NCBI GenBank assembly: GCA_036345935.2
Contig: JADWOT020000001.1
Location: 35,280,876 to 35,344,875 of the forward strand
DNA length: 64,000 bases
Direction of reading: 5' to 3'
Source of the DNA: Taenia hydatigena
Lineage: Eukaryota; Platyhelminthes; Cestoda; Cyclophyllidea; Taeniidae
Each line of letters starts with the position of its first letter. Positions within the stretch are counted from its first letter, which is position 1. Positions 43,768 to 56,399 of this stretch are shown here, piece after piece. The position numbers were made by a program, and so were the translations under genes. A model generated the notes under the pieces. The model did no database searches. It had not been told where the DNA came from and saw only the letters and a list, made by a program, of their open reading frames with translations.

Positions 43768-44106
43768 TTAGCAAGGAAGGACATTTGTGTGATAAGCTGA
43801 GCAGATCACCGAATTCTCCTCCACATACCTAGTTGCGTTGGGTGCACTATTCACCCGCGTGTGGAGACCATCGCATTGCGCAGATCCTAATGTCAAATCG
43901 ACTGAGGCTTCTGGTGATGGACGTGTCCTGGTGGGTGTCTCAGAGAGAGAAATTGCGAGGATCTTCACCCTCCGGCTTTTGGACTGTAGGTGTCGATTAA
44001 GCTGACGCACACGCGATTCCTTTGGCATGTTTGACAATGTAGGGATTCCAAAAAGGAATTCGACACACGCCATCTGCATCTCCTCTACCACCAATGCTTG
44101 TGCCAT
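43768..44106 (-). CDS. Unidentified 112-codon frame
   Basis: It starts at an ATG and is free of stops, with a basic central part (VRQLNRHLQSKSRRVK) and a Ser/Thr/Pro-rich part. There is no second copy, splice site or motif. It could be noncoding. Confidence 0.18.
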   Translation of the reverse strand: MAQALVVEEMQMACVEFLFGIPTLSNMPKESRVRQLNRHLQSKSRRVKILAISLSETPTRTRPSPEASVDLTLGSAQCDGLHTRVNSAPNATRYVEENSVICSAYHTNVLPC

Positions 44107-44109
44107 TAC

Positions 44110-46080
44110 ATTCTACCTAGTTCTGTCCACATGAAAGGTGAAAAGAAGGCATTGACGTGAAAACAGCTCTGTTTGAACCATGCAAACATGCAACAGGGTG
44201 TGGCGAAGGGAGAGGAGAGAGGGGTGGAAGGCCAAGAGGAGATCGACTCCAAACCACGGAAACAGCCTTGTGATTTTACATGCCCCAACTTTGCAATATT
44301 GCACGTTTTTGTGATTTAACATGCTTAATGTCGGTCCAGCGAGTTGAGTATCTACCGTTGCCGCCGTGCTGTGAGGCTTTATAACAGACCTAGGCGAAGT
44401 GAGAATTACAGGGGTAATTTAAGTATCATTGTGGATCGTATCCAAGGTCAATGCAATAGAGTGAGGGAACAAAGCGACCAATTAGCAACGGTAATATTAT
44501 GAAATGTGTTGGTTTAGAAGCAGAATGCGGAAGAAGAGGATGAAGATTAGCACCTACAGTAGGATACTCGTTCATTTGGAAGAGCAGGATTGCGTTTCGT
44601 GGTGTTATTTTAATCTGTAGCTCAGTAAACCCATCTCTTGGTCTTGTAGCCTCCTCGTACCTCCTGATAAGAGAAATAAAAGACCACGAAAATGGATTGG
44701 AATTTAACATTTGATTCAGGGATGCTAACAGGTCATGTTAGGTTAGCCCAGTAGGGCAATGTCAATAACTTCAAGAAGGAACGTTTTCATGTTTCTCAGA
44801 GGAATTGAGGGGCTCGAGTGGATCTTCGTGCTCTGCAACACATCTGCCATGTCTAAGTGGCAATGATGGATGATGGTTTGCCTTATTCGCAAGTGCTCTC
44901 TAGCCACAGGTATCACGCAGTCACAGGATAACGTTTCCCTTCAGGGACCCAATACGGTCTTGTTAGTCTCCGTTTATTATACCTAAAATTAATTGTGTAA
45001 CACTTATTATGGAAGTTAGCTTAAAAACGGATAAATATGGCTACAAATGCTTAGTTTTATTTAAAATAAGTCATGGACTGCATTGCTGGTCTGCTAGACT
45101 GTCCAAGTAGTGTTAACAGAATAACTTTTAAACTCAAAATGAATGCAGCTCCTAAATGTGCTATGACAGTCATTTGAATGTTCTCGCAGTCACTTCTTTC
45201 TGGATGAACGCGGACCCATCTAGTGAGAGGAGTAATGACAAGTCGCCTACGTGGACTCAAGGCTAATGGGCGAATCAGCTAGTCCAGTCACTTAGTCAGA
45301 GAACTGGCCAACTAACCGTGGAATGCGCAAATACCAGTTTGACTGTCTACCTGTCATTAAGTCAGCTAGTTAGTATCTAGCAAGTTGGCATTCTAGTCAA
45401 CTCGAACCCCACCCAGTTCGCCCCTTGCTAATATATTGGCATCAAGCAGTCTAAGAGACATGTCAGCTGATGCTCAAAACTGTGCATTTAATATATTTGG
45501 ACGAAGTATTTACATAATGTGTGGACCACCCGATAACACATTGATAAGTCAGACATACGGGCGAAACACAGGATTATTAACAGACGCGGACTGTGAAAGG
45601 AGACGCAGTCCCTTCACATCCTGTCAGGTTCATAGATAATACTGTGGTGCGTTTTAAGTCACAGTAAACTTTAAACGTTCTTCAGTAACGTACAGGGAGG
45701 TAAAAACGGATAACAGCTGCAATTTTCTTGGAGAGACCCCTACCAGGAGGAGGATTGCAATGGCATCGATAGAATCTAGAGGATCGAGAGGTTAAGATTG
45801 TCTGCAATTTCAACGAATTCCGAGCCTACTGACAACCACTCGAAGGTCAAAAGCAATTAGTTACTGGTCGGATTTACCACCACATCAATCATCAATGGCC
45901 ACAGGTCTGCATCATTACTTCAGTGATTTTACAAATAAGCAGGTTGTTTAAGCACTGCTTCTTTATTGCTGGAACATCATCGTGCGGACGCTACAGTGGC
46001 AAAGAACTGGCTTTCAGGCAGAGCAAGCTGTTACTGTGTGAAATCCCTGGCTGTAAATTCAGCAGCACTGCGCCAACACA
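44110..46080. other. Mostly featureless; D10' at 45270-45420
   Basis: The D10 pair lies at 45270-45420. A minus frame at 44426-44710 and a plus frame at 45436-45639 have no support. Nothing else recognised. Confidence 0.35.
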
Positions 46081-46089
46081 TCCGCATGG

Positions 46090-47150
46090 GTGCGATGAAG
46101 TGTGTGAATATAAGTGACTTTCGCCATCACTGGTGAAGTGATGAACGAGGCAGCGAGATGAAGGTTAAGTAAAATTATAGAGGGACTAGCGTCATCGCTG
46201 CATCGCTTTGTTCCTGTAATAGGCGCTGCTCCAATCAGCTGAATATGCAGACACACGCCGGCCTGTCAACTTGTACGGTCACATTGACCACTGCATAATC
46301 CACTAACGTTGAGGGTGCTGTAGCTGCTTCTTTGCATTGGCTCATTTGCGGCATGGATTTGTTGGACTAAATGGTCATCTTGATTAAACGAGACGCGTTT
46401 GGTGGGCATAGGATTCCGTTAGGTGATGCTTGAATTTGGCATAGGCGGGTACCACCACTCCATAGGTTTGTTAGAGCTGTCGGTAACGGAGAAATTTCCC
46501 TGCAATGAAGTCATATTGTCTTCCGCTTCCATTATTAATGAGCTAGCTGCTTGACGATTCCGGCATTTCGGTGGCACAACAATGTTGCACAGCAAGCTTT
46601 CCAGCGCGATGCCATTCTCTCTCTGCCCTTCATTCACTCAGTTCACCATAAATGAACTCGCTTGTTGGCGTGCATGGACAGGCAGCTGTGCGCTACTCGT
46701 GACTGAAGTAGCTGGAGTGTGGTCCTTCACTTATTTCATTCGTTAATCAATTTGCTTTAATATGTCACAGATTCCTCGCTACTCCCTTCCTTCTTGACTT
46801 TCGTTTCCTTGGAACGAGTAGAGTGAGAGAAAGTAGAGAGCACTCCTCATTGCAAATGATGCAATGAGCGAGGCAGAGTGATGAGGGCTATGATGCTTTA
46901 GAGAGTCCGCATTGCCCTTGAAGGAGGATGACGACGCTTTCGTAGCGAAAAGTGTGTTCGTTAAAGGCTTTTCGTCTAGCGATGATGGATCCTTAGCCAA
47001 GCATATACATAGCGAATATGGCGACATAAAAGAGCGCCTGGAGATCAGTTCTCAGTGGTGAAAGACGCAATAGTTGGTCCCCACCATCCTGTTCTGTTTA
47101 CTGGGTCGCCAACAAAGGAGCTGGACACCAATCTGCGTTTAGTCGACTCG
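46090..47150 (-). repeat. R2 copy, minus orientation
   Basis: It contains an inverted tag (46950-47000), the 'gatgaacgaggcagcgag' stretch (46140) and 'gtcgactcgttttgaggaaat' (47140). The frame with LNLHLAASFITSPVMAK near 46110-46190 matches the other R2 frames. Confidence 0.55.
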
Positions 47151-47159
47151 TTTTGAGGA

Positions 47160-48650
47160 AATGATGGTCAAGTGGGAAAAGATGGATGTCAAACCTACCA
47201 CACACCACGAAAGATATTTTGATACACTGCTGCTGATTTTGCAGCTAGAAAGTGCGCAGGAAGGAGTAGCCTCGCTCTGAAGTTCACACTGGGCCCAGTC
47301 ACTGAACAGGCAGTGTGAAAAGTTGGGCGTGGTCACTTTATGATCGAAAGGCTAAAAGCAATCTGCTAAAAAGAATCTGATATCATTAATGCGCCGAGTC
47401 GTCGGCTACCTGCAAACCTGTTAAAAAAATTCTAGCCGGTAAACAAGCGATACTCTCGCGAGTGGATGAAGATGAGATCCAATGTGACTATCTATGCAAT
47501 GCCAGTTTTACCTCCCACCGCTGATCCCAAGGCAGCAAGGCATACTTATCGAATGTGAATACGCATCACAAATTCAAAACGCATAGACACACGCGCATTT
47601 GCACAACGCCCTTAAAGAGAGACAAAATCACAGAGAATGCTGAAAAATATCCAGAGGAGAAACGAGTTAGTGTCAAACCGAGGTGGTAGGCTCCCTTACC
47701 ACCTCCGCTACCTCTCCACACGTTTCGCGGCTGCCACGCCCAGAAGTAGCAATCGTGGTGTTGGTTTCTGAAGAAGACAAAATGAAGCGAACACAATAAA
47801 ACAATAAACAGCCATGGGAGTTGAGCGAGTAAAACGCGTGTATTTGAAAGACCATCAGCCCCTATCCCCAAGCAGCTATCTACCTACACCGAAGGTAATG
47901 TGGACAGCTGCTTCTTGAAATGGCAAATGCGACAATCAAAGTATGTCCTTACAATGGTAGATTGGAAAAAAATAATCGGAAACGAGGGCTGGCAAACAAA
48001 GGTGGCATGATTGCGTTTCATTTACTTTACACAGCAGACAAAACAATCCATGTAGGAAGTGCATGAGCCACAAGTTTTGTTGTTTCCATCACGTAGAGCG
48101 CAATTAAGAAAGCTCAGAGTAAACGTCAGCTGTCAACAGAGAGGTGTCTTGTAAAACTGCAATTAGGGGGAAGGGAAGGTCATGCTTGATCAGGCTGTGG
48201 AACGAGATCTCGTCGTAGTGACAGCTATGATGCAATGACCTCATGATTTGAATGAACGATTCAGTAAAGGTTTGTGAGGGGTGGTTAAGGCGGCTTACGG
48301 GGTTACGCAATGGTTTTACAATTCAGCAGTATGCAAGCCAGCTCATCCTGCAATGTGTATACGTATTCCTCACTCGTGACAGAAGTAACTACCGATAATT
48401 TGTCGAATTGCTCTGAAGCTATCATCCTCGGCATCTGTTAATATCTTCCATTGAGGGACCTTTGCAATCTTTGTTCTGTGGTTCCTGAGTGGCAGTGGGT
48501 ATTGTCCTCTCAGGCGATATTTCAATAGCAGGTCCGTCATTAAAATTGGCTGGATAAGCACATGTGCGAGCTACTATTACTGCACGAGAACCCTCCAGCT
48601 ACTCCTCATGACAGATGAAAGTTTCTGATTTACCGGTTTAATGTTGCGTA
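47160..48650. other. No recognisable gene
   Basis: No repeat match or supported frame. A minus frame at 47566-47871 has hydrophobic stretches only. Confidence 0.35.
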
Positions 48651-48658
48651 ATTCTTCG

Positions 48659-49147
48659 TCAATACCCTCTGCAAAATGCTAACAGAAGGGACTTTTGCAC
48701 AGTGGAGATGTTTCTTCCGTTTTCATCATGCTTGGTACAGAGTTGATGGTATATGTGTACGATAAATGCTGTCTCGAGAGCATCAATGGGCATGAGCCCA
48801 TCTTCTCGATTCCCGACTCCGCCTGCTTTTGACACTCTACTGAGTTCATCGAGAGGATCCACTTGATGGGCAATTGGCGCAGTTTCTTCTTTGAAGGTGC
48901 TGCTTATCGCCACCGGAAAGGTGTCAGTGGTTTTCCACGAGACTGGATTAAGTTGACCGACGTCATATTGTACGTATTTCACTGCTGGAATTGGAACAAT
49001 GTTCGGCATGACTTGAGGGGCATTGGAGGGTTTCTTGGCCATTCGCAGACATTGGTCATCATCACCAGAGCAGTCACTTGCACTGCGTGGATGAGGTAGT
49101 CTGTCAACTGAGTGGAGTTGTAGACGATGTATTGGAGAGTCTGCCAT
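48659..49147 (-). CDS. Unidentified 162-codon frame
   Basis: It is the longest ATG-started minus frame in the window. The sequence is polar with a Cys/Asp cluster (DCSGDDDQC) and His-rich end (FIVHIYHQLC). An overlapping minus frame (48979-49302) is also long, so length alone is weak evidence. No second copy, motif or splice sites. Confidence 0.2.
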   Translation of the reverse strand: MADSPIHRLQLHSVDRLPHPRSASDCSGDDDQCLRMAKKPSNAPQVMPNIVPIPAVKYVQYDVGQLNPVSWKTTDTFPVAISSTFKEETAPIAHQVDPLDELSRVSKAGGVGNREDGLMPIDALETAFIVHIYHQLCTKHDENGRNISTVQKSLLLAFCRGY

Positions 49148-49719
49148 TCGATTGAAAAGTCGTGTTCATTGGGACTAATTCCACAACCTATCCCCTCGTT
49201 TTGCCTTTGCTCCACATGCAGCCCACTGACTAGTATGTAACTAGTAATGCCTGGCATAATAAGGAAGGAATTTGTGCTCACGAGTCCAAATTCTGTTTTC
49301 AACTCACTTGGGATTCTCTCTTTCTCACTCTTTAGTTTTTCGATAAATGGTTGATTCTCTCACCGTTTCTGCCAATGAGTCTTTTTGCCTTAAGAAGACT
49401 TTCAATGTGTGCATAGGGACTATAAGATATTCATTTAAAGTTTATCTGCTTTCAAAATCACAAAGGTAATAGTTACTAAGTCACTTTTTTTCTTTACTGT
49501 CCTCCACTTTGTCACCCCATAATTACAACAATATTGGTGCGTCCTTAGATATTTTCGTTTCTTCTTCTTCTCTCTCCTTTAAAAACCAGCCAGACTGTAG
49601 TTGCTTTAAACGCATTACCTGAAACATGTGAATTTACGCATTCAAGAAGAGCTATGCTTAGATTATTGATAACATCGACGGCAGCACCTTTCACTTTCGC
49701 AAACAACTTGACTGCTTCC

Positions 49720-50470
49720 TTGTTTCATACTACCTTATTCAATACAGTAATACATACGTACAATAATCTGCAATCAAATACTGTGCGAAGGAATGTGATG
49801 CAAAGGCATTGGAACTGACCGCCCGAAATAGTGCAAATATGTAGAGAGAAGTGCACCGACGTCACAGACGTGTGTACTAACCCAGACCAACGTAGAATAA
49901 CCTCGACGGGTGCCCAAACCCACGGGCATCTACGCGCGGTCGTCGCTGACATTCGCTTTCTCATGCAAATTTCCACTTGACCCTCAGCTTTCCTGACCAC
50001 CCACATGGTCTATTGCTTCTCTTTTCCGCCATACCACCCCAGCCGCCCTCCCAACTCGCTAATAGCACCAGCTTCTTCAATACTCGTGCAAGTGTTACAG
50101 CAAGCACAAATCATCTGTGAAGAGGAAGGTACCACTCTCGAAAACTGCAAATGTACACTTCGGGATGATCACACTGCTTCCGTCGCTGATAGGAATTTGT
50201 ATTTTACTGAGTACTTCGATTCGGAGTGGTCATATTGACACACCGAATTACACCAAATAGAGGTTCTTGTGCTTATGCAAGCTGTGAGATTTTTCCCTTC
50301 AATTAATACTAACCTCTAGTAGATTATCAATTTCTTATCCGCTGTCTGCGTGCCTTTTCTTATTTTGCTCAACAAAGTGGCGCATACCTCAATCTTGTTC
50401 ATTAGGGCTCAGTCCACATCCTTTTTCTCTGCTCGTTTGCTGTCCTGTATAAAACTCAATGATTAGAATG
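49720..50470 (+). repeat. Duplication D3, copy 1
   Basis: It aligns with 51740-52495 in the same orientation, about 2 kb away. Shared parts are the block around 49860-49940, the block near 50110-50200 and the block near 50380-50450 ('gtggcgcatacctcaatctt' against 'ttggcgcatgtcgcaatctt'). Confidence 0.65.
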
Positions 50471-50479
50471 ACGTGAAAA

Positions 50480-51735
50480 AAAAATACTGTTTACTAGACC
50501 AACTTCTGCCTTTAATTTGCTTGGAGTATTGAGATATGGCTGAGCACAAACAATTAGCTGAATGCATTCATTGAAGCAGTACTAGCCGGGAAGGGAAGGG
50601 ATAAATCATCCACACGACTTGTGCTGGCGGGTCGTCCGCAAGTGTTATAATCACTGCATCAGTGACACATGCGAACGCGCCTGCATCAGGAAATTCGTCC
50701 GCATTCGTGATGCGTTGTCTTCTGTAAGATGCGATCAGTTGAACCTAATCGTGGTTGAAAGTTCTAATTCTCACATTTTCATCATGTGCACCTTTTAGTT
50801 CATCCGCTCCCTGTATTAGATGTTTCATGATTCCATACATTCCATATGCTTAATGTCGTGTCTTACAGCACCGCATTTCAATTTTGCATTTGAGCTCCTT
50901 ATCAGTGATTTTACTCATACCTTCCGCTTGGACGTTCATCATCTCATGAGGAATGCGGTTAGCTTATAGTCATCAAGTGCACTAGCAAGTGTTACAACAA
51001 AGCAATTACACTGTTTCTTTGAGCTTCACATATAGGGTGCTACACTGTTACATTTTCGCTTAAATTAAATGTCCTTAGGGCTTGCCTTAAGATAGCTTAC
51101 GCCAATGCTGATAGCCTTTACTTGCCATCATGCCACACATAATATACCCGATCGTCGGAGACAGGGCCTTTGTAAACTATCCTTGGCCAAAGGAATGATG
51201 AGCCGACTGCCCTTGGGCACCTTTGCTCACAGAGTTCAATGTCAAAATGGGGCTTTGTAACTCAATGCTCATTCTTGACATTAGATATCTGCCCAACACA
51301 ACAACTTACCTCTGACTAACAATAGAAAGACCACTAAGTGTGAAAAAATATCGCCCTCCTTTAGTTTCAATTTTACTGACGAATTAAAGCTTAAACTATA
51401 CACTTGACTCAAGAAGATGCCACGTTACGTGCTGCAGATTTGTCCAGTTCAGTGTTTTACTTACTGGGATTCATCTCAAAATGTTAGAAGAGATTAGGTC
51501 GAAATGGATGCACACAAAATTTTGTTGCCGCATATGAACAATATTTATCCGTTTGCATCTGTCAATGTGTATCCACTCTACAACTCACTTTGTAACACTT
51601 CGTGCATTTGACAGGAAATTTGTGACAGCAAACTAAACAGCCGCATCGCACTGAACTTCATTGCGTTTGCACTTAATTATCTTCATATGAAGCCGTTGAT
51701 ACCACTTTGACTGCGACGTCTTCCTCCACCACCAA
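50480..51735. other. No recognisable gene
   Basis: Separates the two D3 copies. T-rich and featureless. Confidence 0.4.
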
Positions 51736-51739
51736 TGCC

Positions 51740-52495
51740 GCTGTCAATCCCTATAGTATTGCCATGCTTCACAATCGAACACAATGCAAAGGGATATAAT
51801 TATGAGGGAAAGTAACCGACTGTACGAAGTAGCGCAAACGAGTGAACAAGAGTAGTAGAGGCGATTAAAAGAATTGCAGATGATCGAAATGTTACAGTGT
51901 GCCAGCGGCTCCGAGCGTTGCACATCCATCACCTGCACATGTACTAACCCGGATCGGCGCAGCATACCCCCAGTGGTATCGAAATCCACGGGCATCCACG
52001 CGAGGCAACCGCTGGCGTCTACTAAGTGTTCACTGCTTACATTTCTTACCCTCGACTTTCATTACCAGCTGTGCTAGTCTTAGTAACTCATTGCGATTTC
52101 TTCCTGCTTGCTCTTGTCACATTTTAGATGAAACGCATTTTGAGCACAAGAGGAAAAGTACCGCTTTTTACGACTACAAAGATGCACCTCTAGACGTTAA
52201 CACTACCCAAATTAGTGACAGAATTTTGCTTCTAATTGATCTCCGCAATTTGGTAAGTGAACCTGCGCGTCCAAGCAAAGCACATAAAATAAGGGGTGTT
52301 GCGTCTACACCTTTGTGTTTTCCTTCTTCTCAAGCAGCATTGCTGCTCATTGTCGGCCAACTTCTTTTCAACTGTCAGTTTTCTCTTTTAACAATCCACT
52401 TCTCGAGTTGGCGCATGTCGCAATCTTGTGTAAAAGGGCTCATTCCATAGCCTCGTCCTTCTCTTTGTCGCTGCTGTCCATGTGGCTCACAGTCA
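51740..52495 (+). repeat. Duplication D3, copy 2
   Basis: Partner of 49720-50470. The 183-codon plus frame at 51899-52450 lies here but has no equivalent in copy 1 (shorter, different frame at 50005-50238). A GGTAAGTGA string at 52251 could be a donor. Confidence 0.65.
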
Positions 52496-52499
52496 GGGA

Positions 52500-53750
52500 A
52501 CTAGCGATGCTGTCAGAGTGATCTAATGGCATGGAGAAAGAATACGTGCTCCAGAACTCAGCCTACACCTCTGAATCAAATGGGACCAACACAAGTAGTC
52601 AAATGCGTTCATTGTAGTAATTGGTTTACTAGAGCACAGAGTCAACACTAAATGAGCAGCAAAGAGCAAATTGTTGCAATTGTTGTACTTGCAGAATGTA
52701 CAACAGTTACCGCTCTGGTGTCACAAATGTGTCTTGACGGATTTTCACTGTGTCATGAATACTGTCCTGTAGAAGATCCTCAGCATCTACAACTGCCTTA
52801 TGTATGACATCGATACGTGAACTTAGCTGCATTTCCGACAATCAGTCAGCCATTCATTGAAACGATTAAAGCTTTACAGGATTGAGTGAAGTGAAAATTG
52901 GGAATTAACTTATGACCAAAATGAATGCATTTTAAAAGAAATTGATGAAGTCGATTTTTACGCACGCAGGATTGACTATAACTATGCCTGATAAATAGTC
53001 TTAGGAGCTGCAGTCCTTAAATAATTAATGTGGTTGCATCTGTGTGTCTTCAGATGACACCATCGACATCACCCCAACCACCTCACATTCCAATGCAGTA
53101 ATACATGCAGCCTATGCTGCGCGACCGAAGGCAATGCAATGCGATGCAATCGGACACGATGTGGTAAAAATAATTATTAAACTGCACAAACTGGCACAAA
53201 TGAGTGGAGGGAAGTTCAGAATAACGGAGAGACGCAGGGTAAGATGAAGTAAAGTATAGAGGAGTGAATTGCTGTAAAGTAAGGCAGCAACCCTAGCGTT
53301 TCACCACTCTCACCAATGCGCCTCCTGTAGCATATCTCAGATGAACATTCACGCTCTTAATTTTCTACACGACGTGAGTACAAAAACTATAATAATTCAC
53401 CCACAGCAAAAGCCAGGTGTAAACCGTGATTTTGTTAAATGCGTACTCAGAAAGCAGTACCGACATTTTGCAATCTTGGCAAATATGGATTTCGTGTGTA
53501 GAAAGTTGACTCAATCATTGGGTGATGGATTGGGTGCTTCTCTAGATCGTAGTGCTGATAGCACAAGCAAAAGGGATTGGAAAGACACGTCCAAGTAAAG
53601 GCCGAATTTTAGGAGCCTTCATATGGGGGTATGAAGATAATTGCAGAAGAGTGTTCGGTCACAGACATAACGCGAGTCGCTTTAGCAAGTGCACATCAGA
53701 GGTAGAATCAGTCTCAAATACCAAAATGTTTGGGCTATTTACTGTCACCC
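52500..53750. other. No recognisable gene
   Basis: Short unsupported frames only. Confidence 0.4.
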
Positions 53751-53754
53751 ACGC

Positions 53755-53960
53755 ACCTGCCTATCTGCGTTGGTTGGTAATGTTGACACAAGTGCCAGTT
53801 GACGTGTCAAATGGGTCGCGCTTGCTGTTGGCAGTATGAAATAGGCTGCGAAATGGAATAGATCACAGGCTAAGAAGCGATCTGCGCTATTCAATCACTC
53901 AACCAACACACAGTGCATGCTGCAGTGGCAAGGGCTGTTACTCTAATAAAGCAGATTTCG
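53755..53960 (+). repeat. Short duplication (pairs with 3905-4165)
   Basis: See 3905-4165. Confidence 0.5.
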
Positions 53961-53964
53961 AAGG

Positions 53965-54925
53965 TAACTTCTAAGCGAAACTCTAAGTGACCTGATGCAG
54001 CAACGTACTTTAAGAAGTTCACTTAAAACTCAAGTGGCGCAGAAAATGAATAAACTGGTATCTTTAACGTCCTCTTGCTTTTCTTTAATGAACATCTAGC
54101 TTTCGTCTGCTAAGAGTCCCTTGCTGTGTGTGTGTTTGCCTAAGCAACATCCCAACTAAGGTCACTCATAGGGTTCAAATAGATTTCTCCAATCCACAAA
54201 TTTAAGGGAACACTCGATTGGTCCCTGTTGGGATCATAGCAAGGTAGGAAACAGAACGATGTCTGAGTTGGCCACGTTGCAACCTATTTAAAAGGCTGTC
54301 TAGGTGGTTAATAGGGACACAGTAGTTATAAGCAGGCTTTGTCCCCGATCAGCGATTCTGTGTGAGTAGATAGACAAGTTTGCAGGTTAGCCAGTTGAGC
54401 AGCCAGCCAGCAATGTGTGCCAACATTAGTCCAGTAGCGTCTTAAATCCACGTCATCGACTAGTTACTACTTCTCGCACCTGACGAATCAGTGCAACACC
54501 AAAAGTGGTGCCATTCAAATTCACACTGAAGGCGTCATCGTTAATTTAAGCACAGCATAGTCACCCCACAACAGTGGTCTTCAGTTTGTTGGTGCTGTCT
54601 ACCTTGGGTGAAGATATTGCATCACCTTGTGCGTTTCGTGTGTTGACTTGCAGATCAGCAGCCCAATTCGCCTGATGATCGTGTTGTCGGACAGCGAATT
54701 GGTCTGAGCACTGCTTTTTAGCGCTTACCTGCAATGTAGCACAAATCACATCAATCTTCCTCGTTAATCAAGCCAACAACTAGAAATGCTTCCTGCCTGC
54801 TTTCACTCTGCTTGTTTTGAGAGAATGCGATTCGAGACTGCTTGCATGTTAATAGATTGTCTAAAGGAAGTGTGATGAGTAAGCAAAGAGACTACAATCG
54901 CTGATGTCTTGATGGGTAGTCAGGG
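53965..54925. other. No recognisable gene; R2 scrap near 54795
   Basis: Around 54795-54860 a stretch ('ctttcactctgcttgttttg') matches R2. There is a short GT run at 54127-54136. Confidence 0.4.
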
Positions 54926-54929
54926 AATG

Positions 54930-55450
54930 AATAAGGCTTCCTGGTCTCTCTCTCCTCACTGCATGAGAATGAAGTTCAAGGAGGGAGAGACAAGCACCAA
55001 ACCCATTGTACATCCTCGTGAATGCGCTAGTAAACTATTGCTATTGCATACAGAAAATGCACACACGGGTGCGGTCCCGCCTGTCTGGAGGTCATCCTTA
55101 CACCAAAGTTGGTCGAGACCGTCAGAAAATGGCTTTATTAGGGCGCGTCATCATGGTTCATAGCTTCCATTACACCGGATGATCGCCCAGTTGCGAGGCA
55201 GGGCTACTAGAACAATGGCACTGTTTGGGATAAAATCCAACTCGTGTTCCCTCTTTGCTATGCAATGTTCATCATTTTGCTGGCGGAACCGTTCGAACGT
55301 ATTAGTCTGGTGAATAACTAAAGGCAATGCGCACTGATGGTGACCAATGATAGTAGATGACGGGAAAGGTAACCGGGTGATGGAGTAACAGCGCTGTTGT
55401 AATAGTGGACCACTTTCTTGCATGTGAAGTCTTAGATTCAATGGAGGTTG
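54930..55450 (-). repeat. Duplication D4, copy 2 (pairs with 16430-16900)
   Basis: Same orientation as the first copy. The minus frame 55151-55546 is open for 131 codons. Partial protein-level similarity to the frame at 16653-16886 suggests shared coding origin. Confidence 0.55.
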
Positions 55451-55879
55451 ACTTATATCATTAACGCTGCTCGTAAAGCAGACAGTGCTGTTAAAAATAT
55501 TGTCTGCGTTTAATAAGTAGGAAAATAAGAAAGAGAAAATGGCCAAAGTGGTACTCGCAACGACCTCTCACTTACAGGTGGTCCAAGTCAACTTCAAGCA
55601 CCTTTAAAAGGCTGCTATGTGCATAAACAAGCTAACTTAGTTCATCAATTACTCAACTACGGTGCTTGTCAGTGTGCGCTGGTGCTGAAAATGAAGTTGA
55701 ACCTGCCAAGCCCAGGTTGACTGCATGGCAGCAGTCCAGCCCAAATAGGCAAAAGTGGTACGCAAGACGATTTTCTGGTCAACAATGCCACTATGTAACT
55801 AAAGTATAAAAATCGCGATGTGGCTAATTTAACGCTCAGAGAAGCTGAGCTGGAGAGTTAAGTCCGTGATTAGTTGCAC

Positions 55880-56044
55880 AAGCATTTGGCGAACACGTTT
55901 CTCGCCATGAATTTGTAGTTATCTGCCTTCGAGGACGAAGCGCACTCTAAGCTAACATAATCCTCATCACTCTGCTCCGTTCATTGCGTCACCAATAAAG
56001 AGCCCTCGCTACCTGTTCTCACTCTACTCGTTCTAAGGAAATAA
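55880..56044 (+). repeat. R2 fragment directly upstream of a Cys-rich frame
   Basis: It has a diverged tag (55884-55906), then 'atcctcatcactctgctccgttcattgcgtcaccaa' type sequence in the usual R2 order, and ends 'ctctactcgttctaaggaaa'. Confidence 0.6.
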
Positions 56045-56294
56045 ATGCAATCGGAGCTCTTTGCTTACCTAAAAGGATGCGGAGGCGCTCAGGTGATTAG
56101 TGACTTACTATCTATTGTGGATGGATGCTGTTGCACCCACACCTCCCTTTGTTGTCCGAAAAGCACGTGTGTAGAAAAGTGGAAGGGCGAAACCCACTGC
56201 GTCCCAATCGACACCGACAAGCACGATGCTAACGTTGACCATTTGTCGACCACCTTCATGAAAGATACACATTTCTCCAAAATGCTCTGCACAG
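56045..56294 (+). CDS. Cys-rich exon with strong splice donor
   Basis: From the ATG right after R2 sequence the frame has Cys12, CCC at 28-30, CC at 36-37, Cys42 and Cys52, around DGCCCTHTSLCCPKSTC. This is compact disulfide-rich spacing, like a granulin half or a knottin, not clearly either. It ends at ACAG|GTGAGT. The next exon is not found; the frame without splicing ends at 56395. The N-terminal start may be false, since an acceptor-like CAG precedes the Cys-rich part at about 56092. A secretory signal is not visible. Confidence 0.35.
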
Positions 56295-56399
56295 GTGAGT
56301 TCCGACACTGTTCACTTGGAATACCACTCACGACTGATACTTCAAAAAGCCGTTTAGGCATCTCGAATGCAGCGACGGAACCTCATTCACCTTAACCAT

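Noticed and set aside
51899..52450. 183-codon plus-strand frame, the longest in the window
   Set aside because: It lies in a duplication whose other copy does not keep the frame, uses a non-ATG start, and has no motif.
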